From Ruminococcus sp. (GTDB lineage: Bacteria > Bacillota > Clostridia > Oscillospirales > Ruminococcaceae), in contig JAFQHO010000037.1 of the NCBI GenBank assembly GCA_017397925.1, forward strand, positions 1-64,000: a DNA stretch of 64,000 nucleotides, written 5' to 3'. The notes beneath the pieces were generated by a model. The model searched no databases. It saw only the letters and a list, made by a program, of their open reading frames with translations, and was not told the origin of the DNA. The position numbers were made by a program, and so were the translations under genes. Shown here piece after piece: positions 17,473-25,444 of the stretch; the first letter of the stretch is position 1, and every line of letters begins with the position of its first letter.

Positions 17473-17491
17473 TGTATATCGAGTATATACA
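17473..17491. promoter_or_regulatory. Putative YtrA-type operator
   Basis: Inverted repeat TGTATAT-5 bp-ATATACA directly after the -10 box; further GTATA half-sites lie between -35 and -10. Its position would block transcription start, as expected for autoregulation by the GntR protein encoded next. Confidence 0.6.
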
Positions 17492-17563
17492 ATATTCAAA
17501 TTTGAATTTTCGGCAGATTTCGCAGAGCTCGCGGAGACTGCCAAAGAATAGGAGTGCACACCT

Positions 17564-17941
17564 ATGGATATTATTATAAGCAATTCATCGGGGGAGCCTA
17601 TCTATAACCAGATAACCTCCCAGGTAAAAGAAATGATTCTCGACGGCAGATTGAAAGAGGGGGACGCCCTTCCGTCAATGAGAGCCTTGGCACAGCAGCT
17701 GAGAATCAGCGTTATCACCACTAAAAGAGCATACGAGGAGCTTGAACGGGATGGCTTTATCGAGTCCTACACGGGCAAGGGCAGCTTTATAAAAGCTAAG
17801 AATAAGGAGCTTTTCCGCGAGGAGCAGCTGCGTCAGATTGAAGATATGCTCATAAATGTATGCGATAAGGCTAAGCTGTGCGGTGTGGAGCTTGATGAGC
17901 TTCGTGAAATATTAGAAATGGTTTATGGAGGTCAGTTATGA
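17564..17941 (+). CDS. GntR/YtrA-family transcriptional regulator
   Basis: A 125-residue protein with an N-terminal winged helix (about 8-75; QITSQVKEMILDGRLKEGDALPSMRALAQQL is a clear GntR start) and only a short C-terminal helical part, the YtrA subtype. Such repressors usually control the ABC transporter genes that follow them, often induced by cell-wall antibiotics. The stop overlaps the start of the ATPase gene by 4 bases. The promoter carries a matching inverted repeat, so self-repression is likely. AGGAG precedes the ATG at 17564. Confidence 0.92.
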   Translation: MDIIISNSSGEPIYNQITSQVKEMILDGRLKEGDALPSMRALAQQLRISVITTKRAYEELERDGFIESYTGKGSFIKAKNKELFREEQLRQIEDMLINVCDKAKLCGVELDELREILEMVYGGQL

Positions 17942-18819
17942 GCAATTCATATGAAAATGCTATTGAGCTGAAAAACGTTACAAAAAAATATGACGGCTTT
18001 ACTCTTGACAATGTAAGCTTTAACGTGCCAAAGGGCAGTATAATGGGCTTTATCGGACAAAACGGTGCAGGCAAGACAACTACTATCCGCGGTTTGCTCA
18101 ATCTCATTCCCATTAACGAGGGAGAAATAAAGCTTATCGGTCTTGACCATAAAAAAGATGAAAGAGAAATAAAAGAGCGTATTGCGGTAGTTTTTGATGA
18201 ACTGCCCTTTCACGATGTTTTCAACGCAAATCATATGGGGAAAATTTTCGGGGGTATATATAAATCATGGGATAACGATAAATATTCAGAATATCTTGAC
18301 CGTTTACAGCTTCCGAGAAAGAAGAAAATCGGAAAATTTTCAAAGGGAATGAAGATGAAATTGCAGATAGCCTGCGCTTTATCCCACAATGCTGAGCTGC
18401 TCGTTATGGACGAGGCTACAACGGGACTTGACCCTGTTGTGCGTAACGAAATTCTGGACATATTCCTTGAATATTTGCAGAATGAAGACCACAGCATTCT
18501 TATGAGCAGCCATATCACCAGCGACCTTGAAAAAATTGCCGACAGTGTAACTTTCATCGACAGGGGAAAAATACTTATAAGCGGCTACAAGGACGATATT
18601 CTCAACAATCACAGCGTTATTAAATGCACAAAGAAGGACTACACGGAGATTGACCCCGAGGATATAATAAGCGCCCGTCTTAACGATTTCGGGGCTGAGG
18701 TTATGGTGAATAACCGCGATGAAATGAGCCGTAAATACTCAGGACTTGTATTCGACCGCACTACTCTTGAAGAAATTATGGTATACTATGTAAACAAAAG
18801 CAAGAAAGAATGGCGGTGA
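17938..18819 (+). CDS. ABC exporter ATP-binding protein
   Basis: A 293-residue ATPase: Walker A GQNGAGKTT at 40-48, signature KFSKGMKMKLQIA (a variant of LSGGQ), Walker B LLVMDEATTGLDP, and switch His in SSHIT. It resembles the ATPases of bacitracin/lantibiotic-type ABC-2 exporters. It is translationally coupled to the GntR gene (4-base overlap) and followed by two permease genes. The substrate cannot be read from the sequence. Confidence 0.93.
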   Translation: MSNSYENAIELKNVTKKYDGFTLDNVSFNVPKGSIMGFIGQNGAGKTTTIRGLLNLIPINEGEIKLIGLDHKKDEREIKERIAVVFDELPFHDVFNANHMGKIFGGIYKSWDNDKYSEYLDRLQLPRKKKIGKFSKGMKMKLQIACALSHNAELLVMDEATTGLDPVVRNEILDIFLEYLQNEDHSILMSSHITSDLEKIADSVTFIDRGKILISGYKDDILNNHSVIKCTKKDYTEIDPEDIISARLNDFGAEVMVNNRDEMSRKYSGLVFDRTTLEEIMVYYVNKSKKEWR

Positions 18820-18823
18820 TTAT

Positions 18824-19672
18824 ATGTCGAAATATAAGGCTTTATTTTACAGAGAATTTATCGTATCAAAAAAGCTGATTTTAACGCAGACAATTGCAAT
18901 GATTGGCATTATGATTTTTTTCTGGCTGATTGCTATGAGTATGGAATTCGGAAATCTGAAATCTGCTATGTTTATTTCATATGGATCAGGCGCCGTAGAT
19001 TACATTATGAATAAAGAAATGAAAATGCTTGTAATGTACTTTTTGGGATTTATAGTGGCATTTGGTACCACTCTTATAAAACTGGGAGATTCGGCAAATG
19101 CGGATATTAATACAAACTGGCGTATGTATGCATTTACTCTGCCTGTAAGCAGTACAGAAAAAGCATTAGTTGAATTGGTTTTAAATATACTCAGTGTAAT
19201 GATTTCTTTTGTGCTTTCAATTTTAAATTTTGCAGTATTAGGCGGAATTTACAATATAAAGGTTGATTTCGGATTTGTAGTAAAAATCTGGTCGATTTTT
19301 ATTCTTGCTGCTCTTATAATGAATTTTTTCCAAAAGATTATAATAAATCGTGCAAGGACGAAAAAAGAGGCATATCTCAGCAATTTTTCTTCTATAATTT
19401 GTTGGATTGTTATGATAGTAGCTTTTATTGTAAAATTAAAAATGCCCAACAGCGGAAGCTATTATTTCAATATTGATATGGATATGCTGAATATACCTGA
19501 AAAGTATCGTTTGCCTGCGGATATGGTGGATTATCCCATTCAGGAGCCTGTGCTGGTCAATCTTGTTGAAGCAGTGGATTTGTTGGGTATGTTGGCATTT
19601 CCCCTTATGATTTTGATTCTTATGGCAGGATTTTTCATAAACAGAAGAATGATGGAAAGGAGGTATGACTGA
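18824..19672 (+). CDS. ABC-2 type permease
   Basis: A 282-residue membrane protein with about six hydrophobic segments (first at about 17-40, last at 260-275), in the position of an ABC-2 exporter permease, 4 bp after the ATPase gene. It contains ALVELVLNILSVMISFVLS, typical of such permeases. Its stop overlaps the next start (TGATGA). It probably forms a heterodimeric channel with the next gene product. Confidence 0.82.
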   Translation: MSKYKALFYREFIVSKKLILTQTIAMIGIMIFFWLIAMSMEFGNLKSAMFISYGSGAVDYIMNKEMKMLVMYFLGFIVAFGTTLIKLGDSANADINTNWRMYAFTLPVSSTEKALVELVLNILSVMISFVLSILNFAVLGGIYNIKVDFGFVVKIWSIFILAALIMNFFQKIIINRARTKKEAYLSNFSSIICWIVMIVAFIVKLKMPNSGSYYFNIDMDMLNIPEKYRLPADMVDYPIQEPVLVNLVEAVDLLGMLAFPLMILILMAGFFINRRMMERRYD

Positions 19673-20448
19673 TGAAAGGTATGATTTATAAAGAATTACG
19701 GCAGAGTAGAATAGCCTATATTTTTGCCGCTCTTATGACACCTTTGTTTTTTACTTTGTTTATTTTTGTATTTTCATTTATTGACGGTAAATTTGAATCC
19801 TTGGAGTATGGCTTGAAAATGCTATATGACAGCGATTCAATTGCTACACTTGTTTTTATGTACATAATGGGTATGGCAATGGTTGACGCTGTATCACTTA
19901 CAATGTTCAAGGCTGATGAAACAAAGAAATGGGCATATTTTATCAGTTCTACCCCTGTACTTCCAAGAGGAGTTGTTTTCGTAAAGTATTTATCAGCATT
20001 AGTAATGGCAGTAATAATGCTTGTTTCCTTTTTTATGACAAATGCTGTAATTAGTTTTTGTGCTGAAAACTGCGGAATTGAAATACTTTTTGATGTCAAA
20101 AAGCTTTTTATTCCCCTGTTTTTAGCTGAAATCTTTTTAAAAGTCGTTGATATTCCATTTTTAGTGCGTTTCAGCAGCGATAATGGCGGAAAGGTAAAAG
20201 CAGCAGCACTTCTTGTTTTAATACTTGTTTTGGGAATATATGCTCTATTTGGTCCGCTGCCTGCGAGTAGCGAAGAATTTACCAATGCAATTATTAAATT
20301 TGCTTTGAATTTCGCTAAAGGTGTATACGACCATTTATTCAACAGAATAAAGCTGATTTCAGCAGGTGTTGTGGCTGTATTGTCTGTGCTTTCATATTTT
20401 ATTTCTACAAAGCTTTATCTTAAAGGTATTGAAACATATGATAAATAA
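19672..20448 (+). CDS. Second ABC-2 type permease
   Basis: A 258-residue protein with about six membrane segments. It resembles ABC-2 permeases with a cytoplasmic start (MIYKELRQSR) and a paired TM1-TM2. It overlaps the preceding permease gene by one base and has GGAGG in that gene's last codons, so it is coupled. It is the last gene of the GntR operon; no terminator follows, and the next gene has its own promoter. Confidence 0.82.
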   Translation: MKGMIYKELRQSRIAYIFAALMTPLFFTLFIFVFSFIDGKFESLEYGLKMLYDSDSIATLVFMYIMGMAMVDAVSLTMFKADETKKWAYFISSTPVLPRGVVFVKYLSALVMAVIMLVSFFMTNAVISFCAENCGIEILFDVKKLFIPLFLAEIFLKVVDIPFLVRFSSDNGGKVKAAALLVLILVLGIYALFGPLPASSEEFTNAIIKFALNFAKGVYDHLFNRIKLISAGVVAVLSVLSYFISTKLYLKGIETYDK

Positions 20449-20453
20449 ATTCA

Positions 20454-20482
20454 TTGACATCCGGTGTAAAATATGTTAGACT
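20454..20482 (+). promoter_or_regulatory. Promoter of the serine hydrolase gene
   Basis: TTGACA (20454-20459), 17 bp, TAGACT (20477-20482), with TG one base before the -10 box. Confidence 0.75.
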
Positions 20483-20518
20483 ATAGATGTATTATATGTT
20501 GATTTAAAGGAGTTTTAT

Positions 20519-22372
20519 ATGAAAAATTATTTCAAACGGATTATTTCCGCCGTTATGTCAGCAGCTCTATGCCTGCAATGCGGAATAATGAATACATCTG
20601 CCACAGAAGAAACGCCTTCCGGAATTGCAGTTACTGATATTCAGTCTGCAATTGAAGAACACGTAAAGGATATTCCTTACTCATCATTTGCTGTGTCCGT
20701 TTTTCACGGTGATGAAACGGTTTACACGGGATATTACGGAGAAATCGACAGGAACAATAAAATTGCTGCCGATGAAAATTCCGTCTATGAATGGGGTAGT
20801 ATCACAAAAACTCTTACATGGGTAAGTGTTCTGCAATTGTATGAGCAGGGAAAAATTGACCTCAACGAAGATATACGTACATATCTTCCCGAGGGTTATT
20901 TGAAAAATCTGAAATATGATGATAAAATCACAATGCTCAATCTGATGAATCACAATGCAGGCTGGTGCGAGAGTACGTACAATATATTTGTAACGGATGA
21001 AAATCAGCTTACAACTCTTGAAGAAATGGTACAGGATGTGGAGCCGGCACAGATATGGCGTCCGGGAGAGGTTACATCATATTCCAACTATGGTGCGGCT
21101 TTGGCAGGATTAATCGTGGAGCGCGTCAGCGGCGAGAGCTATATTGACTATGTAAATAAGCATATTTTTGACAAGCTTGGAATGGAGCAGACTTCTGTTG
21201 CTCCCGATTTCAACGATAATCCCTGGGTGCGTACTCAGCGTGAAAAGCTGAAAGCTTATGCGGTGTTGGGCGATAATATTATGCCCGGTGGTCTTGATAT
21301 GGGATTTATCCCGATTTACCCTGCAGGTTCAGCTTGCGGTACAATTGAGGATATAACAAAATACGGCAAGGCACTTACGGATGAATCTGCACCGCTGTTT
21401 AAAAATCCCGAAACACAGGCAATAATTTTCGAGGGCAGCAGCTTTTATGGTGATACTGACACAGTTAAATGTAATTACGGTTTCTGGCCAATGGAGCATT
21501 CTGCAATGTGCTACGGTCACGACGGAGGTACTCTGGCTTGTATAAGTAACTTTGCCTTTGATCCCGAGTCCGATTGGGGAGTTGCTGTATTTACTAATAC
21601 AAGAACAGCAATTAATATTACACAGGGACTCACACAGCTCATAATGGGTGAAGCCGAAACAGAAAATAAAGCTGCTTCTGATGACGGAAAAATGATTGAT
21701 TTAAGCGGAATATATATGCCTTCACGTGCAAATCACAAGGGAATTTTAAAAGTGTACGGTCTGCTTTCAGTATTGCCTGTTTCACGTATTGATGACGATA
21801 AATTCGGAGTTGCAGGTCTGATTGATATTGAATATAAAGGTAACGGTTTCTATTCCGTTAAACAAGAGGGGGTAGACGGTTCATATATAATGTATCCGCA
21901 TACTCTTGATGACGGTACGACGATAGTAGATATGGGGGCTATGTCTTATATCAAGGATGATACAGTTATCCCGAAAATAGTACTTTTTATTGTATTCCTT
22001 CTTATGGCTGTTGTTTCGGCTGTAATTGTTTTTGTAAAGTTTATACTTATACTTGCCAAAAAACGTAAGACATATAAAGGTTCAAAGATTATATCTATTG
22101 CGCAGCTTTTCAAAATATGGGCTGTAGCAGCGGCTGTTCCTATGCTGATTTCTACCATAGGTCCTACAAAGATGACGGGTATTCTCTTTGCAGTAGCAGC
22201 AGCTTTGTGTGCTTTATTTGCGGCAGCTGCCATTGTTTCCGATATTATGGCTCTCTGTTCAAAGGCTGAAAATAAAGCCAAGCCCTGGCGTTATATTTTC
22301 AATATAATCTTTAACTCCGTTGCAATTGCAACAGTTCTGGTACTCGAAATTTATCAGTTCTGGGGATGTTAA
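20519..22372 (+). CDS. Beta-lactamase-related serine hydrolase with C-terminal membrane domain
   Basis: A 617-residue protein with a signal peptide (about 1-28), an extracellular class C beta-lactamase/esterase fold and four C-terminal membrane segments (about 480-510, 535-555, 560-585, 595-612). The catalytic SxxK is S94-I-T-K97, the YxN motif is Y-S-N near residue 188, and an HDGG stands in the third-motif position, so it is likely active. Such proteins act on peptidoglycan, D-amino-acid peptides or esters; the exact substrate is unclear. It is a single gene between its own promoter and a terminator at 22381, downstream of an antibiotic-type exporter. Confidence 0.85.
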   Translation: MKNYFKRIISAVMSAALCLQCGIMNTSATEETPSGIAVTDIQSAIEEHVKDIPYSSFAVSVFHGDETVYTGYYGEIDRNNKIAADENSVYEWGSITKTLTWVSVLQLYEQGKIDLNEDIRTYLPEGYLKNLKYDDKITMLNLMNHNAGWCESTYNIFVTDENQLTTLEEMVQDVEPAQIWRPGEVTSYSNYGAALAGLIVERVSGESYIDYVNKHIFDKLGMEQTSVAPDFNDNPWVRTQREKLKAYAVLGDNIMPGGLDMGFIPIYPAGSACGTIEDITKYGKALTDESAPLFKNPETQAIIFEGSSFYGDTDTVKCNYGFWPMEHSAMCYGHDGGTLACISNFAFDPESDWGVAVFTNTRTAINITQGLTQLIMGEAETENKAASDDGKMIDLSGIYMPSRANHKGILKVYGLLSVLPVSRIDDDKFGVAGLIDIEYKGNGFYSVKQEGVDGSYIMYPHTLDDGTTIVDMGAMSYIKDDTVIPKIVLFIVFLLMAVVSAVIVFVKFILILAKKRKTYKGSKIISIAQLFKIWAVAAAVPMLISTIGPTKMTGILFAVAAALCALFAAAAIVSDIMALCSKAENKAKPWRYIFNIIFNSVAIATVLVLEIYQFWGC

Positions 22373-22380
22373 TATTTCAA

Positions 22381-22414
22381 GGCGTTCTGAAAAAATTTTC
22401 GGAACGTCTTTTTT
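22381..22414 (+). terminator. Terminator after the serine hydrolase gene
   Basis: GGCGTTC/GAACGTC stem with inner pairs and six T. Confidence 0.8.
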
Positions 22415-22453
22415 CTTGTCACAAAACAATAACATCAAAACGTTATAATATAT

Positions 22454-22463
22454 GAAACGTTTC
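22454..22463. promoter_or_regulatory. Palindrome upstream of ECF sigma gene
   Basis: GAAACGTTTC lies 17 bp before the start codon. Upstream, TGTCAC and AACGTT about 16 bp apart have ECF-like spacing and may be an autoregulated promoter. Confidence 0.4.
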
Positions 22464-22480
22464 AAAAATGAGGTGATGCA

Positions 22481-22999
22481 ATGACTAATGCTGAAACGGA
22501 AAAGCTCAAAAAGCTGTATGAAATCTACGAACAGCCAATGTACCGTATCGCTTTTTCCGTTCTTAAAAATTCCTCTGATGCCGAGGATGCCGTATCTGAC
22601 GCATTTATGAGCATTATAAAGAAAATCGGCAGTATCGGTGAGCCGTATTCCACGAAAACCAAAAACTATATAGTGAAAACGATAAAAAGCTCTGCAATTG
22701 ACATCTACAGAAAAAACAAGCGGAATTATGAAAGAATACAGTCCATTGATGACAGTATTAACTCAATTCCCGATACAGCTTTGGTAGTTGAAAATGACAT
22801 CGGTGATAATGACGGAATACTGGACAAACTTAATGAAACTGACAGAAAAATCATTACGCTTCGGTGCAGGGACGAGCTTCAATGGCGTGAAATTGCACAG
22901 CAAATGAATATGACAGAATCAAACGTGCGTAAACGATTTGAAAGGGCAAGAAAAAAGCTTATTTCTCAGAGAGGAGATGCAGGTAATGAATATAAATAA
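22481..22999 (+). CDS. ECF RNA polymerase sigma factor
   Basis: A 172-residue sigma-70 family protein with only regions 2 and 4. Region 2 shows YRIAFSVLKNSSDAEDAVSDAFMSI; region 4 shows LNETDRKIITLRCRDELQWREIAQQMNMTESNVRKRFERARKKL. The start has AGGTGATG upstream. It overlaps the next gene by 14 bases, and that gene's product is a likely membrane regulator. It would direct polymerase to a small regulon in response to an envelope or environmental signal. Confidence 0.92.
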   Translation: MTNAETEKLKKLYEIYEQPMYRIAFSVLKNSSDAEDAVSDAFMSIIKKIGSIGEPYSTKTKNYIVKTIKSSAIDIYRKNKRNYERIQSIDDSINSIPDTALVVENDIGDNDGILDKLNETDRKIITLRCRDELQWREIAQQMNMTESNVRKRFERARKKLISQRGDAGNEYK

Positions 23000-24386
23000 T
23001 TTTCCAGATGAAAAAGAATGGAAAAAAATTGTTGAGGATGCTTTTTCCTCCGATGAGGAGCACATTTTTTCCGAACATTACAAACTGAATAAACAGCAGA
23101 TGCTGAGGAGGGTTACTATGACAAAAAAGACTTTCAACAAAAAGCGTGGATTGGCAGTTATTGCGGCGGCTGTAGCTGTTACGGCAGCTATTCCCCTTTC
23201 GGTTTTCGCCTATGAAAAGCTGACAGCAAAAATTGAAAAAACAGGAAACTATGAAAATACAATTTTAATTCAGACACCTGTGGCTGATACGGAAAATACT
23301 GAGGCTCCAAAGTATATGTTTTATGAATTCGGCTGGATTCCTGAGGGATATGTTCCTCACGAGGAAAATTCAGGTTTTAAAAATCCCGAAAATGGCGGCA
23401 GAATTGCTCCTGACCTGTATAAACTGCCCGATGATACAAATGTTGAACTGAAACTTCCCTATTCGGAAAATTGCGAAACTTATGAATCCGAGGGCAAAAC
23501 CGCCCTTATAAATTATCGTAGTCCCAATGTTTACAATAAAGGTACAATAAGCATTGACAGGTCTGTTTACATCTGCTTTGAGGGTACAACTTACGTTCTG
23601 ACGCTTCTTATAAGCGAGGATGTTTCAGAAGCTGATATGAAGAAAATCATTGATGAAATCACTCTTTATCCCACAGAGGAAAAGCTTCACGGAGATTATA
23701 TTCCGTGGCTTGACAAGAGTAATTATCAGTCCGCTTCTTATTCACCTAAAAAATTCTATGCCTACGAGGAAAATGTAAGAACTATCGGTGATACCGCAAG
23801 TAACCCGTACACTGGAAACGGAGTTGACGGATATGACGTTACTCTCAACAGCTTTGAGCTTACAGACAGCTTTGACGGAATAACAACAGACGGCTGTGGA
23901 GATGAAACCGATTTCAGCCACCTTATGGACGAAAACGGAAATATCATTGAAAACATTCGTACAACAATTAAGCTTGGTGACGGTGTTAATACGATTGATG
24001 AAATTATATCCGAAGAAGTTGTGCCTATGCACATTCTCAAAATGAATGTAACAATTACAAATACAGCCGATATTGAAAATGATATATGTATCTGTCCGAC
24101 TATGTTTATTATTGAGGACGGTGAGCCAAAAGCAGACTGGGTAAACAATAAGGCGGGATATTCCTGCTTTGACTCGTTAGTTGGCTATGACGTACAGCGT
24201 ATGTGGTTCTCGTTGGCAATGGACAGCGACCAAAAGGGCGGCAAAAACCACTTGATTCTTGCCCCTAACGAATCCGCTGATGTACAGATTGCATTTTTTG
24301 TTGATGATAACGTAAAGGATAAGGTTTATGTTTCCTTTGACGTAAGCGGCAATAATTTCGGCGAATATTTTGATGTGAATGGATAA
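22986..24386 (+). CDS. Probable membrane anti-sigma factor/sensor
   Basis: A 466-residue protein: a cytoplasmic N-terminus (about 1-50), one membrane segment (about 55-75, LAVIAAAVAVTAAIPLSVFAY), and a long extracellular region of two beta-rich parts (one with GWIPEGYVPHEE, resembling DUF4367-type domains). I chose the ATG at 22986, inside the sigma gene, with GAGGAG and AGG upstream, over an in-frame ATG at 22938. The overlap with the sigma gene and the topology are what an anti-sigma factor would show, but there is no zinc HxxxCxxC motif. A terminator follows. Confidence 0.7.
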   Translation: MNINNFPDEKEWKKIVEDAFSSDEEHIFSEHYKLNKQQMLRRVTMTKKTFNKKRGLAVIAAAVAVTAAIPLSVFAYEKLTAKIEKTGNYENTILIQTPVADTENTEAPKYMFYEFGWIPEGYVPHEENSGFKNPENGGRIAPDLYKLPDDTNVELKLPYSENCETYESEGKTALINYRSPNVYNKGTISIDRSVYICFEGTTYVLTLLISEDVSEADMKKIIDEITLYPTEEKLHGDYIPWLDKSNYQSASYSPKKFYAYEENVRTIGDTASNPYTGNGVDGYDVTLNSFELTDSFDGITTDGCGDETDFSHLMDENGNIIENIRTTIKLGDGVNTIDEIISEEVVPMHILKMNVTITNTADIENDICICPTMFIIEDGEPKADWVNNKAGYSCFDSLVGYDVQRMWFSLAMDSDQKGGKNHLILAPNESADVQIAFFVDDNVKDKVYVSFDVSGNNFGEYFDVNG

Positions 24387-24393
24387 AATAATA

Positions 24394-24423
24394 ATCCCCG
24401 ATGAGTTTTTTTCATCGGGGATT
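24394..24423. terminator. Bidirectional terminator between convergent genes
   Basis: AATCCCCGATGA/TCATCGGGGATT, a 12-bp perfect stem with a T-rich loop, placed between the convergent anti-sigma gene and SDR gene. Confidence 0.85.
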
Positions 24424-24427
24424 TGCA

Positions 24428-25444
24428 TTAGTCGTTTATAATTTTCTTTGCATTTTCAAGTGCGTCAATTACCTTATCGCACCATTCGTCAAATTCGGGA
24501 TCTTCAAGCTGGCATTCGGGGTGGGAGAGAACGTATTCCACAGTATTGCGTATTCCCTGCTCAACGTGGACAGTTGCCTTGAATTCGGGGACAATACGCT
24601 TTATCTTGGAGTTGTCAAATACTACTGTCTGTGCCTTATCTCCTGTAAGGCTGCCTGTGAGGTCGTAATCGCTTACATCGGCAAGGAACTCAGATGAAAC
24701 GTGGTAAGGTTTAAGCTCAACGCCTAAAGCGTCGGCAATTGCTTGATATATCTGATTCCAGGTTACGGATTCATCTGATGTGATGTGAAAAGCCTCGCCT
24801 ATAGCGTGGGGATTTCCCATAAGGCCTGTAAATCCAATGGCGAAATCAGAATTATGTGTGATTGTCCAGAGAGTTGTGCCGTCACCGTGAATAATAACAG
24901 GTTTGCCCTCCATAATGCGCTTTATAACCTGATAGCTGCCTTTTTTGCCGTGAACTCCCAGAGGGACACTTCTTTCATCGTAGGTATGGCTTGGACGGAC
25001 AATTGTCACAGGGAAGCCCTCCTTGCGGTAGTGCTTCATAAGAAGCTCCTCAATAGCTATCTTATTGCGTGAGTATTCCCAGTACTTGTTAGCAAGGGTT
25101 GTGCCTTCTGTTATTATATAATCGCAGACAGGCTTGTGATATGCAGAGGCAGAGCTGATGAATATAAACTGCTTTGTTCTGCCGTTGAACAGGCGGTAAT
25201 CTCTTTCAGCCTGCTCGGGTACGAAGCATATGAAATCGCAGACAACGTCAAATGTCATATCTGCAAGGGCTTCTTTTGCCTCCGTTTCATTGTTGATGTC
25301 GGCTGTGATAATCTTCACATTTTCGGGGAGATTACCGTTTCTGTTTCCGCGGTTGAGTAGGTATACCTCCCAGCCTGTTTCAGCCAATCTGCGTGTGATT
25401 GCGGAGCTTATAGTGCCTGTTCCGCCAATGAGTAATGCTTTCAT
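24428..25444 (-). CDS. NAD-dependent epimerase/dehydratase (extended SDR)
   Basis: A 338-residue Rossmann protein: N-terminal GGTGTISSAI (NAD(P) binding) and ISSASAY for the catalytic Ser. The Y-x3-K is most likely YSRNK in the KYWEYSRNK segment. VRPSHTYDER follows, as in UDP-sugar epimerases. It should act on a nucleotide sugar in the cytoplasm; the exact sugar is not readable. Its start codon overlaps the end of the upstream dockerin gene by 4 bases (AATGA), so a cytoplasmic sugar enzyme is translated together with a secreted dockerin protein, an unusual pairing. Confidence 0.87.
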   Translation of the reverse strand: MKALLIGGTGTISSAITRRLAETGWEVYLLNRGNRNGNLPENVKIITADINNETEAKEALADMTFDVVCDFICFVPEQAERDYRLFNGRTKQFIFISSASAYHKPVCDYIITEGTTLANKYWEYSRNKIAIEELLMKHYRKEGFPVTIVRPSHTYDERSVPLGVHGKKGSYQVIKRIMEGKPVIIHGDGTTLWTITHNSDFAIGFTGLMGNPHAIGEAFHITSDESVTWNQIYQAIADALGVELKPYHVSSEFLADVSDYDLTGSLTGDKAQTVVFDNSKIKRIVPEFKATVHVEQGIRNTVEYVLSHPECQLEDPEFDEWCDKVIDALENAKKIIND

